A stretch of DNA of 64,000 bases from Segniliparus rugosus ATCC BAA-974 (GTDB taxonomy: Bacteria > Actinomycetota > Actinomycetes > Mycobacteriales > Mycobacteriaceae): contig NZ_KI391954.1 in assembly GCF_000185725.2 (NCBI RefSeq), forward strand, positions 1,460,185 to 1,524,184, written 5' to 3'. Below, piece by piece: positions 19,331 through 28,147 of this stretch (within the stretch, counting starts at the first letter, position 1; each line of letters opens with the position of its first letter). The position numbers and the translations under genes were made by a program. The notes beneath the pieces were generated by a model that saw only the letters and a program-made list of their open reading frames with translations, did no database searches and was not told the origin of the DNA.

Positions 19331-20087
19331 GGCCGGACCTCGAAGCCGCGCGGCGCACCAACGGCCTGGGCAGGAACGTGGCGAACGCGACCAACGCGCG
19401 ATAGCGCAAGCTCGCGACGCTCACGAGCTTGCCGGCGGCCAAATCGGCCAGGCTTTGCTCCACCACCTCGTCCGGGGTGAGCCAGGCCTTCTCCGGGGTG
19501 GCGCTCATGTCGATCCCCGCGCGCTGGTGGAACTCGGTGCGCACGAAACCGGGGCAGCAGGCCTGCACCACGACGCCCGTCCCCGCGAGGCCAGCCGCGA
19601 GCCCTTCGGTGAGCGTGATGACGAAAGACTTCGCGGCGGAATAGGTGGAGCCCCGGCCCGGCATGAACCCGGCGACGCTCGCGACGTTGATCACCGCGCC
19701 CTTGCCCGCCTCGACCATGGGGGCGAGCGCGGCCCTCGCGAACTCCGTCACCGCGACGACGTTGACATTGACTTGGTCCACAAGCTCCTGCTGCGGCACC
19801 TTCCAGAACTCCTGGGAGCTGGAAAGGCCCGCGTTGTTGACCAAAAGGTCCACGCCTCGCCCGAGCCTGGCGGAGACCGCCTTGCGGCTCGCGGGGTCGG
19901 CGAGGTCGGCGGCGAGCACTTCGCTCCTCGTTCCGTGCGCCGTCTCAAGCTCCTGCGCGAGCTGCGCGAGGGCCGCCTCGTTGCGCGCGACGAGCACGAG
20001 GTCGTAGCCTCGGGCGGCGAGGCGCTTCGCGAACGCCTTGCCGATCCCCGCAGTCGGTCCGGTGACCAGCGCGACCGGCCGCGTCAT
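19317..20087 (-). CDS. Short-chain dehydrogenase/reductase
   Basis: 256 residues from the ATG at 20087, which overlaps the stop of the upstream gene by 4 bases. Rossmann features are TGPTAGIGKAFAKRLAARG for the nucleotide and LVNNAGLSSS; the catalytic set is Ser in NVASVAGF with YSAAK downstream. An Arg directly after the second strand (LVLVARNEAAL) suggests NADP(H). It is a classical SDR with unknown substrate. The C-terminus (ALVAFATFLPRPLVRRAA) is hydrophobic then basic, which could associate with the membrane. It is inserted between the Rv0383c-like gene and pyrE. Confidence 0.88.
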   Translation of the reverse strand: MTRPVALVTGPTAGIGKAFAKRLAARGYDLVLVARNEAALAQLAQELETAHGTRSEVLAADLADPASRKAVSARLGRGVDLLVNNAGLSSSQEFWKVPQQELVDQVNVNVVAVTEFARAALAPMVEAGKGAVINVASVAGFMPGRGSTYSAAKSFVITLTEGLAAGLAGTGVVVQACCPGFVRTEFHQRAGIDMSATPEKAWLTPDEVVEQSLADLAAGKLVSVASLRYRALVAFATFLPRPLVRRAASRSGRGRT

Positions 20088-21283
20088 GCCTGGCCAGCCC
20101 AACGCGGCAACTGCCCTTGCGGGGCCCCTGGGTCGAATCCCTGCCGGTCGACCGGCTCAGGGTCGAGCTCAGGGGGCAGCACGCGGAGCAAATCCGCCAG
20201 CTCGCGGACGACGACGGCCGCGCTGTCGAGGTCGGAGTCCGGGATGTCGAGGGGCAGCTCGGCCAGCACCCACGGGCCCTCGTTCCACAGCACCCGGACG
20301 AACTGCGGCAGCCGCGCGATGAAGCCCTCCAGCCTGGGGTCCCACAGGAACCTCTGCCCCGCCCCGACGTCGCTGGCGTGCACCTCGTACCCGCCAAGCT
20401 CGCCCACCCGCGTCACATCGGCGAGGACCGGCGGGCCCGCCCAGCCCGCGCGCAGCTCGATCCGCACCGAGGAAGGGTGCTCGGTGTGCAGCGCCGCGAT
20501 CGCCACCAGGTCGTCCACGTCGAAGAATTCGAGGATGCCGATGTCGGTCTCCGCCCGCACGATCGCGCGGGCTGCTTTCGCCTGCCGCGCGGCGAACACC
20601 CCGCGCCGCCACCGGTGCACCAGCGCCGAATCGCTCGACTCGTACTGGAAGTTCCGCTCGCTCGCCCATTGCTGGCGCTTCTGGCGCTCCGCTTTCACGA
20701 GCCGGTCGAAGAAGCCCTTGCGCCGCCCCGAAGTCTCCGCCGGAGCCTCTTCCACATGCGCGTTCTCGATGTACACCGGGCCGTTGTAGACAGGTCCGTT
20801 GTACACCGGGGCGTTGTAGTTGTGCACGTGCGACTCGTAATGGATCGTGCTCGCGCCCGCCGAGGGAAGCTCGGCTGGCAGCTGCGGCAGAGCCGGGGCG
20901 GCGGGCTGCTGCTGGACCGGAGCGGGCGCGACGGCAGGCTGCGGGGACTGCGCCTCGACCGGCAGCGGCGGCGGGGGCTGCTGCTCGGCCGGAGCAGGGA
21001 CGGCGGGCTGCTGCTGGACCGGAGCGGGCGCGACGGCAGGCTGCGGCGGGGCCTCGGCCGCAGCGACCTGCGCGGGCCTCGGCGGCTCCTGCCGCTCGCG
21101 GGCGGGCTCGCCCCAGGCCGAAGCGCGGGCGGGGCTCACATGGACCTTCCCCGCCCCCGCTGCGACTTTCTCCGAGTTCTGCGAACCCTGCGCCGCGCTC
21201 GGATAGATCCGCTTGTCCAAAACGACCAAGCCGACACCGAGGAGCGCCGTCACCACGGCGAGGCTGAACCACAACAACGTCAC
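20084..21283 (-). CDS. Membrane-anchored Pro/Gln-rich conserved protein (Rv0383c-like)
   Basis: 399 residues. One membrane segment at the N-terminus (LLWFSLAVVTALLGVGLVVL) is followed by about 110 residues of Pro/Ala/Gln-rich linker containing a repeated PQPAVAPAPVQQQPA unit, and then a short YNGPVYNGPVY tandem motif. The C-terminal 220 residues are a globular domain starting KRQQWASERNFQYESSDSAL; the ERNF-Y-SSD pattern is the conserved part of the actinobacterial Rv0383c family. It follows clpB in the same direction. No catalytic motif is recognised; function unknown. Confidence 0.75.
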   Translation of the reverse strand: MTLLWFSLAVVTALLGVGLVVLDKRIYPSAAQGSQNSEKVAAGAGKVHVSPARASAWGEPARERQEPPRPAQVAAAEAPPQPAVAPAPVQQQPAVPAPAEQQPPPPLPVEAQSPQPAVAPAPVQQQPAAPALPQLPAELPSAGASTIHYESHVHNYNAPVYNGPVYNGPVYIENAHVEEAPAETSGRRKGFFDRLVKAERQKRQQWASERNFQYESSDSALVHRWRRGVFAARQAKAARAIVRAETDIGILEFFDVDDLVAIAALHTEHPSSVRIELRAGWAGPPVLADVTRVGELGGYEVHASDVGAGQRFLWDPRLEGFIARLPQFVRVLWNEGPWVLAELPLDIPDSDLDSAAVVVRELADLLRVLPPELDPEPVDRQGFDPGAPQGQLPRWAGQA

Positions 21284-21420
21284 GCTGTGCGAGCGTAGCA
21301 GAACAACCCTCGCGGACGTGCGCGCTCATCCCGCGCGGTCCCGATCCCGGATCCCCCTCAGACGCGTCCGCGCCGCCCGTGCGGCGAACTTCTTCGCCGC
21401 ACGGGCGGCGCGGGCAGTCT

Positions 21421-23970
21421 TCAGCGAGTCCCGATCACCAGTTTGTCCGGGTCTTCCCCGACGTCCACAGTCACCTCGTCGCCGTCGCGGACCGAGCCCG
21501 CGAGGAGCAGTTTGGCGAGCTCGTCGCCGATGGCGTGCTGGATGAGCCTGCGCAGCGGCCTGGCCCCGTAGACCGGATCGAAGCCCCGGCTCGCCAGCCA
21601 GTGCTTGGCCTTGTCGGTCACTTCGAGCGACAGCCTGCGCTGGCCGAGCCGCTGCTGCAGCTGGCGCAGCTGGATGTCCACGATCCCGACCAGCTCCTCC
21701 GGGTTGAGCCCGTCGAAGATGACGATGTCGTCGAGCCGGTTGATGAACTCCGGTTTGAACGCCATCCGCACCGCCAGCATCGTCTCCTCCTCGGAGCCGC
21801 CCGCGCCGAGGTTGGACGTGAGGATGAGGATGGTGTTGCGGAAGTCCACCGTGCGGCCTTGGCCGTCGGTGAGCCTGCCCTCGTCGAGCACTTGCAGCAG
21901 CACGTCGAACACATCCGGGTGCGCCTTCTCGACCTCGTCGAACAGGACGATGGAGTAAGGCCGCCTGCGCACCGCCTCGGTGAGCTGGCCGCCCTGGTCG
22001 TACCCCACGTAGCCGGGGGGCGCGCCCATCAGCCGCGCCACGGAATGCTTCTCCGCGTACTCGCTCATGTCGATACGGATGATGGCCCGCTCGTCGTCGA
22101 ACAGGAACTCGGCCAGCGCCTTGGCCAGCTCGGTCTTGCCGACCCCGGTGGGGCCGAGGAAGAGGAAGCTGCCGGTGGGCCGGTTCGGGTCCGCGACCCC
22201 GGCCCTGGCCCGGCGCACCGCGTCGGACACCGCCCGGATCGCCTTCTTCTGGCTCACCACGCGCTTGCCGAGCTCTTCTTCCATGCGCAAGAGCTTCGCG
22301 GTCTCGCCCTCCATCATCCGGCCGGCGGGGACGCCGGTCCACGCGGAGACCACTTCGGCGATGTCGTCCGGGCCGACCTCTTCTTTGAGCATCACCTGCT
22401 GGTCGCCGCCCGAAGCCTCGGTGAGCCGCGCCAGCTCGCGCTCGGCCTCGGGGATCCTGCCGTACCGCAGCTCGGCGGCCTTGCCGAGGTCGCCGTCGCG
22501 CTCGGCCCGGTCCGCCTCGCCGCGCAGCGCCTCCAGCTGCTCTTTCACATCCCGGACCGAGTCGATGGCCTGCTTCTCGCGCTGCCACCGGGCGGTGAGC
22601 TCGGCGAGGCGCTCGCGCTGGTCGGCCAGCTCGCCCCGGAGCTTGGCGAGGCGGGCGATGGAGGCTTCGTCCGTCTCCTTCGCGAGCGCGACCTCCTCGA
22701 CCTCCAGCCTGCGCACGACGCGCTCGACCTCGTCCACCTCGACCGGGCGGGAGTCGATCTCCATCCGCAAGCGGGAAGCCGCCTCGTCCACCAGGTCGAT
22801 GGCCTTGTCCGGCAGGAACCGCGAGGTGATGTAGCGGTCCGAGAGCGTGGCCGCTGCGACCAGGGCGGAGTCGGTGATCCGCACGCCGTGGTGCACCTCG
22901 TAGCGCTCCTTGAGGCCCCGCAGGATGCCGACGGTGTCCTCCACCGAAGGCTCCCCGACCAGCACCTGCTGGAACCTGCGCTCGAGCGCGGCGTCTTTCT
23001 CGATGTACTGGCGGTACTCGTCGAGCGTCGTGGCTCCGACCAAGCGCAGCTCGCCCCTGGCGAGCAGCGGTTTGATCATGTTGCCCGCGTCCATGGCGGA
23101 TTCGCCGGTCGCTCCCGCGCCGACGATGGTGTGCAGCTCGTCCACGAACGTGATGACCTGGCCCTCGGAAGCCTTGATCTCTTCGAGCACGGCCTTAAGG
23201 CGCTCCTCGAACTCGCCCCGGTATTTCGCCCCGGCGACCATCGAGCCGAGGTCGAGCGAGACGAGCGTCTTGCCGCGCAGGCTCTCGGGCACGTCGCCCG
23301 CGACGATGCGCTGGGCGAGGCCCTCGACGATGGCCGTCTTGCCCACGCCCGGCTCGCCGATGAGCACGGGGTTGTTCTTGGTCCGCCGCGAGAGCACCTG
23401 GACCACCCTGCGGATCTCCGTGTCCCGCCCGATGACGGGGTCGAGCTTGCCCGCCCGCGCCAGCGCGGTGAGGTCGGTCGAATACTTCTCCAGCGCCTGG
23501 TAGGAGCCTTCCGGGTCCTCGGTGGTGATCCTGGCGCTGCCGCGCACCGCGGTGAAAGCCTCGCGCAGCGCCGCGGGAGTCGCCCCGTGCTCGGCGAGCA
23601 GCCTCGCCGCCGGGGAGTCCCCCGTGGCGAGCCCGACGATCAAATGCTCGGTGGAGACGTACTCGTCGCGCAGCTCGGCGGCGAGCTTCGAGGCCGTCTC
23701 AAGCGCAGAGGCGAGCTCTCTGGAGAGCCTGGGCGCGGACGCGCCGCCCTGCACGGTCGGCAAAGCCGCGACTGCTGCGCGCACGGCGGCGGTCACCGCC
23801 TTCGGATCGGCCCCGCTCGCCTGCAGCAGCGGAACCGCGATGCCGTCGGACTGCTCCAACAGCGCGAGGAGCAGGTCCTCGGGGCGAACTTCGGGCCTGC
23901 CCGCGGCAGTCACCGCCTGCAGCGCGGAAGAGATCGCCGCTTGCGCCCTCGTGGTCGGTTGAAAGTCCAT
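21421..23970 (-). CDS. clpB: ATP-dependent disaggregase ClpB
   Basis: 849 residues from the ATG at 23970, with a strong GAGGAGGAG ribosome-binding site. Domains in order: N-terminal repeat domain (about 1-150); first AAA+ module with [15 protein letters not shown] and a Walker [12 protein letters not shown]; the long coiled-coil middle domain that marks ClpB rather than ClpA/C (about 400-520); and the second AAA+ module with [12 protein letters not shown] and [14 protein letters not shown]. It rescues aggregated proteins with DnaK/DnaJ. The HAIR-like inverted repeat at 24076-24096 upstream suggests HspR control. The open frame extends past 23970 but that part is non-coding. Confidence 0.97.
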   Translation of the reverse strand: MDFQPTTRAQAAISSALQAVTAAGRPEVRPEDLLLALLEQSDGIAVPLLQASGADPKAVTAAVRAAVAALPTVQGGASAPRLSRELASALETASKLAAELRDEYVSTEHLIVGLATGDSPAARLLAEHGATPAALREAFTAVRGSARITTEDPEGSYQALEKYSTDLTALARAGKLDPVIGRDTEIRRVVQVLSRRTKNNPVLIGEPGVGKTAIVEGLAQRIVAGDVPESLRGKTLVSLDLGSMVAGAKYRGEFEERLKAVLEEIKASEGQVITFVDELHTIVGAGATGESAMDAGNMIKPLLARGELRLVGATTLDEYRQYIEKDAALERRFQQVLVGEPSVEDTVGILRGLKERYEVHHGVRITDSALVAAATLSDRYITSRFLPDKAIDLVDEAASRLRMEIDSRPVEVDEVERVVRRLEVEEVALAKETDEASIARLAKLRGELADQRERLAELTARWQREKQAIDSVRDVKEQLEALRGEADRAERDGDLGKAAELRYGRIPEAERELARLTEASGGDQQVMLKEEVGPDDIAEVVSAWTGVPAGRMMEGETAKLLRMEEELGKRVVSQKKAIRAVSDAVRRARAGVADPNRPTGSFLFLGPTGVGKTELAKALAEFLFDDERAIIRIDMSEYAEKHSVARLMGAPPGYVGYDQGGQLTEAVRRRPYSIVLFDEVEKAHPDVFDVLLQVLDEGRLTDGQGRTVDFRNTILILTSNLGAGGSEEETMLAVRMAFKPEFINRLDDIVIFDGLNPEELVGIVDIQLRQLQQRLGQRRLSLEVTDKAKHWLASRGFDPVYGARPLRRLIQHAIGDELAKLLLAGSVRDGDEVTVDVGEDPDKLVIGTR

Positions 23971-24075
23971 GTGTTCTGTACTCCTCCTCGGGCTGACGAT
24001 CCGCAGCGCGGGCGTCAGATTGCAATCGTAGTGCGCAGGGATCCGCGCATCCTCGGTTTGGTCAACACCACAATA

Positions 24076-24096
24076 GTTGAGTCTATTCCGCTCAAG
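24076..24096. promoter_or_regulatory. HAIR-like inverted repeat, probable HspR operator
   Basis: GTTGAGT-N7-GCTCAAG. Compared with the HspR consensus CTTGAGT-N7-ACTCAAG each arm has a single mismatch and the spacer is exactly 7 nt. It lies between divergent clpB (start 23970) and the flavohaemoglobin-like gene (start 24143). clpB is a known member of the HspR regulon in mycobacteria and Streptomyces. Confidence 0.8.
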
Positions 24097-24142
24097 TCTA
24101 CACTGGTCTCGACCCAACCAGGAACAAAAGGCAAGGAGCGCC

Positions 24143-25267
24143 GTGGCGAGCGAAGACACTGCGGCGGACGGCGGCGAGGGCGCGGCGGCCCGACTGCTCG
24201 CCGCCTTGCGGGACGATCCGGCCACGTTCGTGCGCAGCTTCCACCTGGAGCTCTTCGGGGCCGCCCCCGAGCTGGCCGCGCGGTTCCCGCCCGGCCTCGG
24301 CGAGCACCGGGGCGGTTTCGTCCGCATGGCCGAACACATTCTTGAGACGTTCGCGGAAGGTGCCGACCCGCCCCGCCTCATCGATCTGCTCGGGCAGCTC
24401 GGCAGAGACCACCGCAAACACCGGCTGGACGAGCGGGACTACCGGCTCGCCCAGGCGGCGTTCGCCAAAGCCCTCGTCGCGACCGCCAGGGGCAGCGGGG
24501 ACGGCGCGTTCGCCGCGCGCGCGGCCGCGCTGGTCTGCCAGGTGATGGAGCAAGAGGCGGGCCGCGACCAGACCCCCGAAACCTGGGAGGCGGAAGTCGT
24601 CGAACGCATCGACCACCCCGGCCCCACCGTCGTCGTCCGCCTCGTCGCGGAAGCCGCCGCGCGCCCCGCCCCGTTCGCCGTCAGCCAGTATCTCGCCACG
24701 CAAATCCCGCAGTGCCCTGGGCACTGGCGGTATTTCTCCCCCGCCGCTCCGCCGAACCAGAACGGCGAGCTGGAGTTCCACATCCGGGCCGTCCCCGGCG
24801 GCGCGGTGAGCGGCTCCGTCCTCAAGCACGCCCGGCCCGGCGACCGCTGGCGCTTCGGGGCCAGCTACGGCAGCCTCGGGGCTGGGGCGGCCGACGTCCC
24901 CGCCGACCAGGCGGTCCTCATGGTCGCGGGCGACACCGGGCTCGCCCCGTTGCGCTCGATCGTCCTCGCGCTCGCCCTGCGGAGCGCGAATCCCCGGATC
25001 ACCCTGCTCGTCGGGGCGCGCAAACGCTCCGAGCTGTACGACTTGCCGAACCTGCGCGACCTCGCCCGAAGCAACGTCTGGTTCAACGTGGTGCCGGTGC
25101 TCGACCCCTGGCCATGGGCGGCGCTCGCCCGGACCGCCGCCGAATACGCCGCGCGCTCCGAGCTCATCCTGCTCAGCGGCCCGCCGACAATGATCGCAAC
25201 GAGCCTCGACGCGTTCCGATCCTCGGGCGTGCCCCTCGACAAGGTCCGGCACGACCCCATTGCGTGA
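24143..25267 (+). CDS. Globin-reductase (type II flavohaemoglobin-like, Rv0385-like)
   Basis: 374 residues from the GTG at 24143, chosen because AAGGAG stands 5 bases before it. Residues about 1-140 form a globin domain ([31 protein letters not shown] holds the probable proximal His). This is followed by an FAD-binding beta barrel with [12 protein letters not shown] (RYFS motif) and a NAD(P) domain with [13 protein letters not shown]. tuberculosis Rv0385 has the same plan and the same place beside clpB; such type II proteins lack some distal-pocket residues of classical NO dioxygenases and may serve in D-lactate-linked electron transfer. It shares its upstream region with clpB. Confidence 0.83.
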   Translation: MASEDTAADGGEGAAARLLAALRDDPATFVRSFHLELFGAAPELAARFPPGLGEHRGGFVRMAEHILETFAEGADPPRLIDLLGQLGRDHRKHRLDERDYRLAQAAFAKALVATARGSGDGAFAARAAALVCQVMEQEAGRDQTPETWEAEVVERIDHPGPTVVVRLVAEAAARPAPFAVSQYLATQIPQCPGHWRYFSPAAPPNQNGELEFHIRAVPGGAVSGSVLKHARPGDRWRFGASYGSLGAGAADVPADQAVLMVAGDTGLAPLRSIVLALALRSANPRITLLVGARKRSELYDLPNLRDLARSNVWFNVVPVLDPWPWAALARTAAEYAARSELILLSGPPTMIATSLDAFRSSGVPLDKVRHDPIA

Positions 25268-25304
25268 GGTGAATCACATATCGGTAACGAGCATTTCGGA
25301 ACAC

Positions 25305-25333
25305 TTGCTGTGATCTAGATCATGTATTACAAC
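25305..25333 (+). promoter_or_regulatory. Possible promoter: TTGCTG - 17 nt - TACAAC
   Basis: TTGCTG (25305-25310) and TACAAC (25328-25333) are 17 bases apart. The predicted transcript start is near 25340, at a purine-rich sequence with no obvious reading frame. Confidence 0.35.
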
Positions 25334-25339
25334 AGATGC

Positions 25340-25560
25340 AGGAGCTCGAAAGGCAAAGCCGGATCCGGAAGAGAAGGAGCCGACCCCCGGAACGAGCGTC
25401 CTGCGTGAAGAGCCAGCACCCACGCGGAGCACGCCGCGACAAGGGCAAAAGCGCCGTGGGCCTGCGGAACTCGAGGATAGGACAGCCGGAAGCCCCTGGG
25501 TTAGGGGCGGACGGCGACCCGGAGGGACGCCCCGGGAAAGTCAGATCGGCACGAGCCAAC
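25340..25560 (+). ncRNA. Candidate structured non-coding RNA
   Basis: Three nested, collinear pairings suggest a rod-like fold: GCCG-A-CCCC at 25379-25387 with GGGG...CGGC at 25504-25515; GTCCT (25398-25402) with AGGAC (25479-25483); and GCA/CCCACG (25416-25424) with CGTGGG/TGC (25455-25465). A local hairpin, GCCCCT-GGGTT-AGGGGC, sits at 25492-25508 and would compete with the outer helix. The 5' part is purine-rich (GGAGCTCGAAAGGCAAAG). It lacks the tmRNA, RNase P and SRP RNA signature sequences I looked for. A 6S/Ms1-like RNA is one possibility, but this is speculation. Confidence 0.3.
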
Positions 25561-25690
25561 CGCCGAGGCCTAACCCCATGGCCGACACGAAGCACGCTTG
25601 GTCACTGGCCGCTTCACGCTACGGGCGGTGGACACGCAGCCCGGCCGACGGACGAGCTAACGTCTCGCTCCTGCTGCCGATGCCATGTCC

Positions 25691-25854
25691 ACCGCCCGAA
25701 CACCGGGCGGCCTCTGGGCGAGTTCCAGCAGCTCCGGGCGGTGGACCGACCAGCACTGTCACCGCCCGAACACCGGGCGGCCTCTGGGCGAATTCCAGTG
25801 GCTCCGGGCGGTGGACCGACCAGCACTGTCACCGCCCGAACACCGGGCGACGGG
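25691..25854 (+). repeat. 70-bp tandem repeat, about 2.3 copies
   Basis: Units begin at 25691, 25761 and 25831, the third one truncated. The first two differ at three positions. Each starts with an inverted repeat, CCGCCCG-AACAC-CGGGCGG, able to form a strong hairpin. The whole unit repeats, including the part between hairpins, so it is not a CRISPR array. Confidence 0.9.
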
Positions 25855-25959
25855 CACCCAGCACCGCCGCCGCATAGACCAACAACCGCGCAGACTTGGA
25901 CGGGCGATACAAGGAGACGGGGAACGGGGCGGAGGGCTAACTTCATGCGCTCAGACGCG

Positions 25960-25965
25960 TAATAT
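25960..25965 (+). promoter_or_regulatory. -10 box of a leaderless promoter
   Basis: TAATAT ends 6 nt before the ATG at 25972, in a short AT-rich island (AATATTTTTC). No ribosome-binding site. Confidence 0.6.
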
Positions 25966-25971
25966 TTTTCT

Positions 25972-26475
25972 ATGCAGGAACATCCTTCCGAACGGGCGGA
26001 CCTCATTCCAGAAGGTCTCGACGGTGATCGCAGGCGCGAAGTCGCGCGCAACGCGATGCGGGCGATTCTCGACGTCGCGACCCACGCGGTCATCTCCAAG
26101 CTGCCCCACGACCGAGTCCCGCCTCTCCCGTGGGACTTCCAAAGCATGCTCGACCTCAGCTTCGCCTCGGGCGAAGAGCACACGAGCCGTTTCGCGGTCG
26201 CCCTGCTCGCGGAGCAGAAGGCGATACAGATGGTCGAAGCCCTGCCCCTGTCGTTGCGCGCGGACGTCCTCGCAGTGCAAATGGAAGACGAGATCCAACG
26301 TGACGAGGAGCGCAACGCGCGCGCGGCGGACGAGCGGGCGGCTCGGTCGCGGGCGCTCAATGCGGAACGGCTAGAGAGGGAGCAACGCTATGCGGAGGTC
26401 GTCGCCAAGCGCGCCGACTTCCCCGCTCGTTTCGCCGCTTTCCAGGCGGTCTACCGCCAGGCGCGGCGAGTGTAA
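25972..26475 (+). CDS. Hypothetical soluble helical protein
   Basis: 167 residues, no signal peptide and no membrane segment. The N-terminal part (REVARNAMRAILDVATHAVI) and the centre (LLAEQKAIQMVEALPLSLRA) look helical. The C-terminal third is rich in Arg, Glu and Ala (DEERNARAADERAARSRALN) with a heptad-like spacing that could form a coiled coil. I recognise no family. It is flanked by non-coding DNA and appears to be a single leaderless gene. Codon use is GC-rich and like its neighbours, so it is probably a real gene. Confidence 0.55.
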   Translation: MQEHPSERADLIPEGLDGDRRREVARNAMRAILDVATHAVISKLPHDRVPPLPWDFQSMLDLSFASGEEHTSRFAVALLAEQKAIQMVEALPLSLRADVLAVQMEDEIQRDEERNARAADERAARSRALNAERLEREQRYAEVVAKRADFPARFAAFQAVYRQARRV

Positions 26476-26672
26476 CGCTTCGTTTGCCAATCTCCACAAA
26501 TGTTTCCCGTGCGGCGTGGCTTTCTGTCAAACTGCTCGAAATCTGGCCTTTCGCGGTGGGGTCACTCCGGACCGAACAGGGCGGTCTCGGGCATGCGGCG
26601 GCCAGCCGCCACCGTGTTTCCCGACTGCACGAGCACAGGCCCGGACGCGGAGCCTGCGGCAGCCGGGTTGTT

Positions 26673-26687
26673 GTCAAAACAGTTGAC
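26673..26687. promoter_or_regulatory. Inverted repeat, probable operator of the MarR gene
   Basis: GTCAA-AACAG-TTGAC, 19 bases before the ATG at 26706. A palindrome of this size directly upstream of a marR-type gene usually serves autorepression; that role is inferred. Confidence 0.5.
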
Positions 26688-26705
26688 TTCCCGCATGATA
26701 AAGGG

Positions 26706-27155
26706 ATGACCCAACCCTCGGAGCTTCCGTTCGGCTACTTCCTGACTCGGGCGATGCTGACGACGCGCGCCCGGACCGGAGCCAAACTCCGCCCGCTCGG
26801 GCTCACCATGCCGCAGTACATCTGCATGCAAATTTTGCGCCACAACCCTGGCATGTCCAACGCCCAGCTCGCGCGGGAGTCGTTCGTGACCCGACAGGCG
26901 ATGAACGCCGTGCTGCACGATCTTGAGAAAGCGGAATTGGTCGCCCGTCCGGCGACGGCTGTCTCCGGGCGGATCCTGCCCGCCCGGCTCACCGAGCGAG
27001 GGGAAGCGCTCCTCGACGAAGCGCTGCCGCAGGTCTGGGCGGCGGAGGACGAGGTGCTCGCCGCGCTCACCCAAGAAGAGCGCCACGAGCTCAAACGGCT
27101 GCTCTCCATCGCCATCGACCCGGCCGACTCGCCCTGCGTCTCGCCAGCGGAATAG
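26706..27155 (+). CDS. MarR-family transcriptional regulator
   Basis: 149 residues from the ATG at 26706. Winged-helix features: LTMPQYICMQILRHNPGMSN, the recognition region ARESFVTRQAMNAVLHDLEK, and the wing VARPATAVSGRILPARLTER followed by GEALLDEALPQVWAAEDEVL, the dimerisation helix. It lacks a conspicuous redox Cys in the sensor position. An inverted repeat upstream suggests autoregulation. Its other targets are not obvious since both neighbours are unrelated hypotheticals. MTQPSELPFGYFLTRAM is a natural start; the longer upstream frame has no family similarity. Confidence 0.85.
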   Translation: MTQPSELPFGYFLTRAMLTTRARTGAKLRPLGLTMPQYICMQILRHNPGMSNAQLARESFVTRQAMNAVLHDLEKAELVARPATAVSGRILPARLTERGEALLDEALPQVWAAEDEVLAALTQEERHELKRLLSIAIDPADSPCVSPAE

Positions 27156-27173
27156 ACAAAACCGGCGCGGCCG

Positions 27174-28088
27174 TCAGTACCTGCCCTCGATCCGCGCCAC
27201 AGTGATCGCGGTCAGGCATTCCATCAGGCAGTTCATGTCTTTATTGGACATCGCCCCGGCCGGTTGGTTGCGCTCGTGGCTGGTCACCGACACGACGAGG
27301 AGCAGGCCGCCGACCCTGGTGTAGGACTCGAAGGAGCGGTCGCGGACGCTCTGCCACTGCGAAGTGCGCGAATCGAGGAACCGGGCCGACTTTGTGCGGG
27401 TGTAGCCGAGCGAGGGGCACGGCCCCGTGCCGCGCAAGGGGATCTCGCGCACCCGCACGCCAGGGTCCTCCAAGTGCGCGGCGAGCGCGGAGCGCACCTG
27501 CCAGGCACGCTCGGCCACCACGTCCTCGCCGGGCAGCTCCTGGTAGAGCACCGCTACCGCGTTCTCCGCGACGAACGATCCGTCGCACGGGCGCGGATGG
27601 CTCCTCTGGAACCACGCCTCGCCCAAGAAAAGACTATGGTCAGGCAGACCGGTCGGACACCATCGCTCGGTGAGGTTGAACTCAAGGCCGTAGGCGACCG
27701 CAGCGGGGCTGTCGCCCGCGTAGCGCGCAGACGCGCACACCGGCGGCTCCGCATCGATCCAACATCCTGGAAGATCCTTTTCCACGGGCAAGAACGGGCT
27801 CGTGCGCATCGGCGCTTTGTGGAAACCCTTCTCCTCGCTCCACGTCTCGACCAGGACGCTCGCCGTATCGGCGCGACTGGCCGACCCGGCGAGGCTCTCG
27901 CCCAGTCCCGAAAGCTCCGCCCGGATCTGCGCCCATGGTTCCGTCATCGATTCCGCCTCCTGCAAGTTCCGCACCGCCTTCGGCACAAGCTCCGCGACCG
28001 GCTCGCCGATCTCCGACACCTCCGCCAACACCCCGCGCGCTTGCTCACACCGCTGGGCCGACACGTCGTCTTGTCCGGGCGAAAGCAA
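27174..28088 (-). CDS. Hypothetical Cys-containing protein, start uncertain
   Basis: 304 residues if it begins at the TTG at 28088. The first 85 residues are helical and acidic; the rest has six or more cysteines (PGCWIDAEPPVCASARY, RWCPTGLPD, PRPCDGSF, GPCPSLGY, MNCLMECL), which suggests an exported, disulfide-bonded protein, yet no signal peptide can be read in this frame. A good ribosome-binding site with a GTG at 28129 (GGAGG, 6 nt) begins a different frame starting MFARALLSVGC. Either the start is unusual or a frameshift separates signal and body. The family is not recognised. Confidence 0.5.
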   Translation of the reverse strand: MLSPGQDDVSAQRCEQARGVLAEVSEIGEPVAELVPKAVRNLQEAESMTEPWAQIRAELSGLGESLAGSASRADTASVLVETWSEEKGFHKAPMRTSPFLPVEKDLPGCWIDAEPPVCASARYAGDSPAAVAYGLEFNLTERWCPTGLPDHSLFLGEAWFQRSHPRPCDGSFVAENAVAVLYQELPGEDVVAERAWQVRSALAAHLEDPGVRVREIPLRGTGPCPSLGYTRTKSARFLDSRTSQWQSVRDRSFESYTRVGGLLLVVSVTSHERNQPAGAMSNKDMNCLMECLTAITVARIEGRY

Positions 28089-28147
28089 CGAGGCGAGCAG
28101 CCGACGGACAGCAACGCTCTCGCGAACACGCTTCCCCTCCTGCGGAA

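Larger units (their letters stand above)
25268..25971. other. 700-base stretch without a convincing protein gene
   Basis: Open frames exist but have no recognisable protein features. The stretch contains a promoter-like sequence near 25305-25333, a candidate structured RNA (about 25340-25560), a 70-bp tandem repeat (25691-25854) and the leaderless promoter of the next gene. Confidence 0.5.

Noticed and set aside
21379-24345. A 988-codon plus-strand frame
   Set aside because: Antisense to clpB; no domain is recognisable and the composition is the Arg/Leu/Asp-rich pattern of shadow frames.
25340-25560. tmRNA, RNase P RNA or SRP RNA
   Set aside because: The characteristic conserved sequences of these RNAs are not present on either strand.
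25691-25854. Possible short CRISPR array
   Set aside because: The units repeat over their full 70 bp including the would-be spacer, and no cas gene is near. It is a simple tandem repeat.
25336-25962. Open frames of about 200 codons (plus) and 90 codons (minus) in the gene-free stretch
   Set aside because: They run through the 70-bp tandem repeat or the putative RNA, are Arg/Pro-rich, lack ribosome-binding sites and have no recognisable domain.
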